From DASWIG01 sp965371445 (GTDB lineage Bacteria; Acidobacteriota; Thermoanaerobaculia; Multivoradales; J023), in assembly GCA_965371445.1 (NCBI GenBank), contig CBDUYN010000144.1, positions 1-26,736 on the forward strand: a stretch of 26,736 nucleotides of DNA, in the 5' to 3' direction. Under the pieces are notes generated by a model. That model worked only from the letters and a program-made list of their open reading frames with translations. It did not search any database and was not told the DNA's origin. Within the stretch, counting starts at the first letter, position 1. Each line of letters begins with the position of its first letter. Shown here piece after piece: positions 22,346 to 26,736 of the stretch. The position numbers and the translations under genes are program-made.

Positions 22346-25300
22346 CTAGGTTCCCGAGGTCGGCCGGCCAAAGGTTTCACTGCCAAGGGCTTCGCCGGCC
22401 CGTTCGAGGGTGGCCTGAAGCTGGACCATATCGATGGGCTTGGCGACGTAGAGGTCCATTCCCGCGGCCAGGCACCGTTCCTCGTCGCCGCGCATCGAGT
22501 GCGCCGTCATGGCGATGATCACGGGCTGGCGGTCGGCGTCGAGCTCGGCGCGGATGCGCCGCGTGGTCTCGAAACCGTCCATGCGGGGCATCTGGACGTC
22601 CATCAGCACGACATCGTAGCGCTTGGCGTCCAAGGCCTCCAGGGCCTCGGCACCGTCGGCCGCGAGGTCGGCTTCGTAGCCGAGGCCCGCCAGCATGAGA
22701 AGCGCCACCCGTTGGTTGACCTCGTTGTCCTCGGCGAGGAGGATGCGAAGCGCCCTCGATGCCCCGGCCGCTTCCGGGCGGATCCGCTCAACGGGCTCGG
22801 CGGGCGGCTCGGCGCCGGTGAAGAAACGCTCCAGGTGGGCACGCAGCGCTCTCGGCTTGACGGGCTTGTGGAGCGTCGCCTCGGCGGGCGGCTCTTTCTC
22901 CTGGCCGAGCTCGGCAAGGTGGAGGACCCCTGGTTGCTCGCCTAAAGCCGGCATCAGATCTTCGCACAGGGACGCGTCGAGCACGACGGCGTCGGGCCGC
23001 TCCACGGAGGAAGCGATCTTCGCCCGCCCTTCGGCACCGGAGCTGACGCCGCAGGGAACCATGCCCCAGATCTCGGCGTAGCGGCCCAGCGACCAGCGCA
23101 GGGTCTCGCTGCGAGTGGCGATCAGGAGGTTGCGTCCGGTGAGCACCGGCGACTCCTCCAGAAAGGCCCGACTCTCCTGGCCTCCGGCGGCGACGACGGT
23201 GAAAGAAAAGGTCGACCCCCGCCCTTGCGTTGACTCGACCCAGATGCGTCCTCCCATGGCCTCCGTCAGCCGCTTGCAGATCGCCAGCCCCAAACCGCTA
23301 CCCCCGTAACGGCGGGTGGTCGAGGCGTCGACCTGGGTGAAGGGATGGAAAAGCGTCGCGAGCTGCTCGCCGGCGATGCCGATGCCCGTGTCGCGGACCG
23401 TAAAGCGGATCTCGTGCTTCCCGTCGCGGTGCCGGCGGCCGGCGACCGACACGAACACCTCGCCCTCGGCCGTGAACTTGACGGCGTTCGAGAGGAGGTT
23501 GACCAGGATCTGGCGGACGCGGACACTGTCGCCGACAAGGACCTCGGGAACCGTCTCTTCCATCCAGTAGGCGAGCTCGAGGTGTTTCTCGGCGGCGGCC
23601 GGAGCGACGACGTCCAGAGTCCCTTCGACGCATTCGCGCAGGTCGAAGGCTTTCTCCTCGAAGTGGATCTTTCCCGATTCGATCTTCGAGAAGTCGAGGA
23701 TGTCGTTCAAGATGGCAAGCAAAGCCCGGGCGCTCGTCGTGATCGTCTCCAGGTACTCGCGCTGCTTTGGCGAGAGGGGGGTTTCGAGCAGCAGCGTCGC
23801 CATTCCCAGGACCCCGTTCATGGGAGTGCGGATCTCGTGGCTCATGTTGGCCAGGAATTCGTCCTTGGTCCGGCTGGCGGCCTCGGCCACCTCGCGCGCC
23901 CGCTGTGCCTTGCGCAGCGCCCGCTGGCGCTGCTTCCTCTTCTGGCGGGCGTTTTGGAGGACGGCGAGCGCGCCGGCGAGGACCATGAGATAGAAGGCGT
24001 AGGCCCACCAGCGCTTCCAGAGAGGCGCCAGGATGACGACGGGGATCTCCACGCCCTCTTCGTTCCACCTGCCGGCGCTGTTTTCGCCTCTGAGGCGGAA
24101 CGTGTAGCGGCCAGGAGCGACGTTGGTGAAGATGGCCTCGGGGGTCCCGGTGGCGGGGATCCAGTCGGGGGACCAGCTCTCCAGCTGATAGGAGTACCGA
24201 TTCTTCTCGGGAGCGCTGAAGTCGAGCACTGCAAACTCGAACTTGAAGACCCGGTCGCGGTAGCTGAGCTCGATTCTTTCCACGTCGTGGAAACGAACGT
24301 CCTCGAAATCTCCCTCGTCGTTGGCGACTTTGACCGCGGTCACGGCAACCGGCGGCACGTAGCTGGGCTTGGGAAGCTTCTGCGGATGGAAGACGTTGAA
24401 ACCATTGACTCCGCCGAAAAAGAGCTCACCGTCGCTGCTCTGGTAATGCGCACCGAGGTTGAACTCCTGGCTCTGGAGGCCATGGCTGGTGTCGTAGTTG
24501 GTGAGCTCTTCGCTCCGCGGGTCGAAGCGCGAGAGCCCGGAGTTGGTCGACAGCCACAGGTGTCCGCCGGCATCGGCACGGATGCCCCAGACATTGCCGT
24601 TGGGCAGGGCGTCGTCTCCCTCAGAGTATTGGATGAACGACGCGTGCCCGGTCCGCAGGCTGTGGCTGATGAGCTGAAGAAGACCGTGGCCGTTGGTGCC
24701 CACCCAGAGGCCGCCTTCGTGGACGTAAAGCGTGTTGATCTCACCGACACCGAGATCCCAAGGCAAGTTCGGGTCAACGAGTCGCACCAGTTGCCCCGTG
24801 GCCGGATCGAGGTGGTGGAGGCCGCCGCCGTCGGTGCCAACCCATAGGCCTCCGGCGGGATCCTCGACGACGGCACTGATCTGATTGCGCGGGCTCTCCG
24901 GGTTCTCGGGTTCGGGGACGAGGTGGACGAAGCTGGCGCCGCCGGGCTCCAACAGGTCGAGGCCATGCTTTTGGGTGCCGATCCACAGGCGATTCGAGCC
25001 GTCCACGTAGAGGGTCCGGAGGCGGTCGGAGCCCAGGCTCGCCGGGTCGCCCGAATCGTGCCGGAAGACCTCGAACCCTTGGGCGGCGTCATAGCGATTG
25101 AGACCGCCGAAGGTGGCCACCCACAGAGCCCCTGCCTGGTCGTGAACGATCGCGACGACCCGGTTGTCACTGAGCGAGGTGGGGTCGGCGGGGTCGTGGG
25201 TGAAGGTGACGAGCTCCCCGCTGTCGAGATCCAGGCGATTGAGGCCGCTGAGGGTACCGATCCACAGCCGTTGCTGGCGATCCTTCTCCAGGGCGAAGAC

Positions 25301-26443
25301 AGCTCCGACCTTGTAGTAGCCGAACGCCCAGGTCTGGGGATCCCAGCGGCTGACGCCGCCTTGCAAGGTGCCGATCCACAGGACGCCGCCACGGTCCTGG
25401 TAGATCGAAATGACCTGATTGTGACTGAGGCTGGTCGGGTCGGTCGGATCGTGGAGGTAACGGTCGAAGGAGTTGCCGGCGCTTGACAGCAGGTTTAGGC
25501 CGCTGTCGGTGCCGACCCACAGGTTGCCGCCGACGTCCTCGTAAAGCGCCCGCACCGTGTCGTTGCTGAGGCTTCTGGGGTCGGCGGGATCGGAAACGAA
25601 GGCGGTGAACGTCGCGGTCTCGGGATCAAAGAGGTGGAGAGCGCCGGGGTCGGAGAAGGAGCCCTGAGTGCCGACCCAGAGACGGTCAAGTTGATCTTCG
25701 AGAATGGAAAGGACCTGCTCGCCGCGTATTCCGGAAGCCTTTCCGAAGCGGGCGAAGAGCCCCGTCTTGGGATCGAGACGACTCAATCCGGCGTAGGTGC
25801 CGACCCAGAGGTCCCCGCGGTGGTCCTCGTAAAGCGCCCGTACCCGGTCGTCGCCGAGGCTCGCGAGATCTTCAGGATCGTGGCGGAAGTGCTGAAACGT
25901 CCCAGTGAGCGGGTCAAGACGGTTGAGCCCCGACGCCCCGGTGGCGATCCACAGATTCCCTCTCGAGTCTTCGAGGAGAGCCCGGACATGACTGTCCGAC
26001 GGCGCGCCCGGCGCCGGTCCGTCGTGAGGAAAGCGCCTGAAGAGCTGCGTCGAGCGAACCCACTGCGCCAGGCCCCCCCCGTCGGTACCGATCCAGAGGT
26101 CGCCGTCGTCGTCCTCCAGGATCGCCCGCACGATCTGATGCGGCAGCCCGTGAACCTCGACGATCTCGTGACCGTCGAAACGGTTCAAACCTTGCTCGGT
26201 ACCGAACCACATGAAGCCCACGTGATCCTGCAGGATGCAGTGCACCGTGTTCTGGGAAAGCCCTTCGTCGACCGAGAGGTGTTGAAAGCGGATGGGCCGT
26301 TTTGGCCGGACGACTTCGGCCTCAGCCGGAAGGCATAGGGTCAAGGCAACCAGAAGCCCGGCCTTCAAGGACCTGGCTCCGCAGTACCGCCTGTCCAGGC
26401 AGAACGGTCTTGAATCGATGGGCACTCCCAGCCGCTCGTCCAT
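22346..26443 (-). CDS. Two-component propeller hybrid histidine kinase
   Basis: This 1365-residue membrane protein has a signal segment (about 26-43), then 14 propeller repeats of the form xLWxGTxxGLxRxD (first FMWFGTEQGLNRFD, last ELFFGGVNGFNVFH), which would build two seven-bladed Reg_prop domains. A Y_Y_Y domain follows (about 715-805), then one transmembrane helix (about 814-832), a HisKA domain with His869 in NMSHEIRTPMNG, and a HATPase domain (about 962-1076; VRDTGIGIAG and GGSGLGLAI). A degenerate receiver-like stretch lies at about 1098-1205 and a C-terminal receiver with phospho-acceptor Asp1282 in VLMDVQMP. Relatives sense periplasmic polysaccharides in Bacteroidetes, but the ligand here is unknown. 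No output domain is present, so a separate partner is expected. The start follows a weak ribosome binding site. Confidence 0.93.
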   Translation of the reverse strand: MDERLGVPIDSRPFCLDRRYCGARSLKAGLLVALTLCLPAEAEVVRPKRPIRFQHLSVDEGLSQNTVHCILQDHVGFMWFGTEQGLNRFDGHEIVEVHGLPHQIVRAILEDDDGDLWIGTDGGGLAQWVRSTQLFRRFPHDGPAPGAPSDSHVRALLEDSRGNLWIATGASGLNRLDPLTGTFQHFRHDPEDLASLGDDRVRALYEDHRGDLWVGTYAGLSRLDPKTGLFARFGKASGIRGEQVLSILEDQLDRLWVGTQGSFSDPGALHLFDPETATFTAFVSDPADPRSLSNDTVRALYEDVGGNLWVGTDSGLNLLSSAGNSFDRYLHDPTDPTSLSHNQVISIYQDRGGVLWIGTLQGGVSRWDPQTWAFGYYKVGAVFALEKDRQQRLWIGTLSGLNRLDLDSGELVTFTHDPADPTSLSDNRVVAIVHDQAGALWVATFGGLNRYDAAQGFEVFRHDSGDPASLGSDRLRTLYVDGSNRLWIGTQKHGLDLLEPGGASFVHLVPEPENPESPRNQISAVVEDPAGGLWVGTDGGGLHHLDPATGQLVRLVDPNLPWDLGVGEINTLYVHEGGLWVGTNGHGLLQLISHSLRTGHASFIQYSEGDDALPNGNVWGIRADAGGHLWLSTNSGLSRFDPRSEELTNYDTSHGLQSQEFNLGAHYQSSDGELFFGGVNGFNVFHPQKLPKPSYVPPVAVTAVKVANDEGDFEDVRFHDVERIELSYRDRVFKFEFAVLDFSAPEKNRYSYQLESWSPDWIPATGTPEAIFTNVAPGRYTFRLRGENSAGRWNEEGVEIPVVILAPLWKRWWAYAFYLMVLAGALAVLQNARQKRKQRQRALRKAQRAREVAEAASRTKDEFLANMSHEIRTPMNGVLGMATLLLETPLSPKQREYLETITTSARALLAILNDILDFSKIESGKIHFEEKAFDLRECVEGTLDVVAPAAAEKHLELAYWMEETVPEVLVGDSVRVRQILVNLLSNAVKFTAEGEVFVSVAGRRHRDGKHEIRFTVRDTGIGIAGEQLATLFHPFTQVDASTTRRYGGSGLGLAICKRLTEAMGGRIWVESTQGRGSTFSFTVVAAGGQESRAFLEESPVLTGRNLLIATRSETLRWSLGRYAEIWGMVPCGVSSGAEGRAKIASSVERPDAVVLDASLCEDLMPALGEQPGVLHLAELGQEKEPPAEATLHKPVKPRALRAHLERFFTGAEPPAEPVERIRPEAAGASRALRILLAEDNEVNQRVALLMLAGLGYEADLAADGAEALEALDAKRYDVVLMDVQMPRMDGFETTRRIRAELDADRQPVIIAMTAHSMRGDEERCLAAGMDLYVAKPIDMVQLQATLERAGEALGSETFGRPTSGT

Positions 26444-26633
26444 GCGCCTAGTATTAAGGATCGATGGGATCCATCCCCGTTCCCCGGCGAGCCGGGCGCG
26501 TCACGACGCCTTATGGGCCGGTCGAGCTTTGCGACGAGAAGATCCGAATTCCGTCGCGTCCTGGCGGAAGGCCCAAGCCGACCCGGTAAGTCGAATGTCG
26601 ACTATGGTGGCCAGACCGCGGGAAGTCAAGCCT

Positions 26634-26736
26634 CTAGTCCTGGCCGAGCCAGTAGCCGACTTGCACCGCGGCGTCGATGAAGGGCGAGCCGTCGATGAAG
26701 GGCGAGCCGTCGATGAAGGGCGAGCCGTCGATGAAG
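26634..26736 (-). CDS. C-terminal end of a partial gene (runs off the window)
   Basis: An open frame enters from the right edge and ends with TAG at 26636-26634. Its 33 visible residues are three copies of FIDGSP followed by FIDAAVQVGYWLGQD. The 18-bp repeat lies in frame. The hydrophobic ending looks like real coding sequence, but the part in the window is too short to name a family. About 190 bases without a recognisable gene separate it from the kinase gene. Confidence 0.55.
   Translation of the reverse strand, partial: FIDGSPFIDGSPFIDGSPFIDAAVQVGYWLGQD
26673..26736 (-). repeat. 18-bp tandem repeat at the window edge
   Basis: Three full 18-base units (26683-26700, 26701-26718, 26719-26736) and a preceding 10-base partial unit (26673-26682) are identical. 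On the minus strand they code FIDGSP in frame with the partial gene. The array continues to the last base, so the copy number is unknown. Confidence 0.92.

Noticed and set aside
23345..24847. 500-codon open frame antisense to the histidine kinase
   Set aside because: It covers the kinase, Y_Y_Y and propeller coding regions in reverse; product lacks domain features.

Overview
This window reads as a chromosomal piece of a high-GC (roughly two thirds G+C) Gram-negative-type bacterium. Three things point to Acidobacteriota, perhaps a Thermoanaerobaculia-like lineage: sigma/anti-sigma pairs tied to CHAT or HEAT proteins, a large propeller-type hybrid histidine kinase, and the gene content of the fatty-acid cluster. 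The assignment is an inference from gene families and base composition, not from a marker gene.

Left part (1-12986), extracytoplasmic signalling. A small secreted cysteine-containing protein precedes a membrane-anchored di-heme cytochrome c. Three ECF sigma/anti-sigma pairs follow within about 10 kb. Pair 1 (1514-3010, +) is followed by a very large exported TPR-CHAT (caspase-like) protein and a 26-codon ORF with a strong ribosome binding site. Pair 2 (8443-6891, -) is a SigK/RskA-like unit whose anti-sigma carries a 15-bp minisatellite coding a Gly-Val-Pro-Ala-Ala linker. Pair 3 (10202-11570, +) is followed by an exported HEAT-repeat protein. Between pairs 2 and 3 lie a JAMM metallopeptidase and a MoeB/ThiF-rhodanese protein that overlap by 4 bp. 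They look like a sulfur-carrier processing and activation pair.

Middle (12987-14661), about 1.7 kb without a convincing intact gene. It holds a cysteine-rich small ORF, a 38-bp tandem repeat of hairpin units, and a truncated P-domain-like fragment. It looks like decayed or low-constraint DNA. A cytoplasmic-type N-acetylmuramoyl-L-alanine amidase with a C-terminal peptidoglycan-binding domain follows (14662-15528, +).

Right part (26443-15536, all -), a co-directional lipid/ribosome block: hybrid histidine kinase, CBS-pair protein, DUF177, rpmF (L32), plsX, fabD, fabG, acpP, fabF, and a degenerate CPBP-family membrane protein. fabH is missing from its usual place between plsX and fabD. A promoter with a perfect TTGACA box lies just before DUF177-rpmF-plsX. 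The window ends inside another minus-strand gene, whose C-terminal coding sequence contains an 18-bp tandem repeat (FIDGSP) running to the edge.
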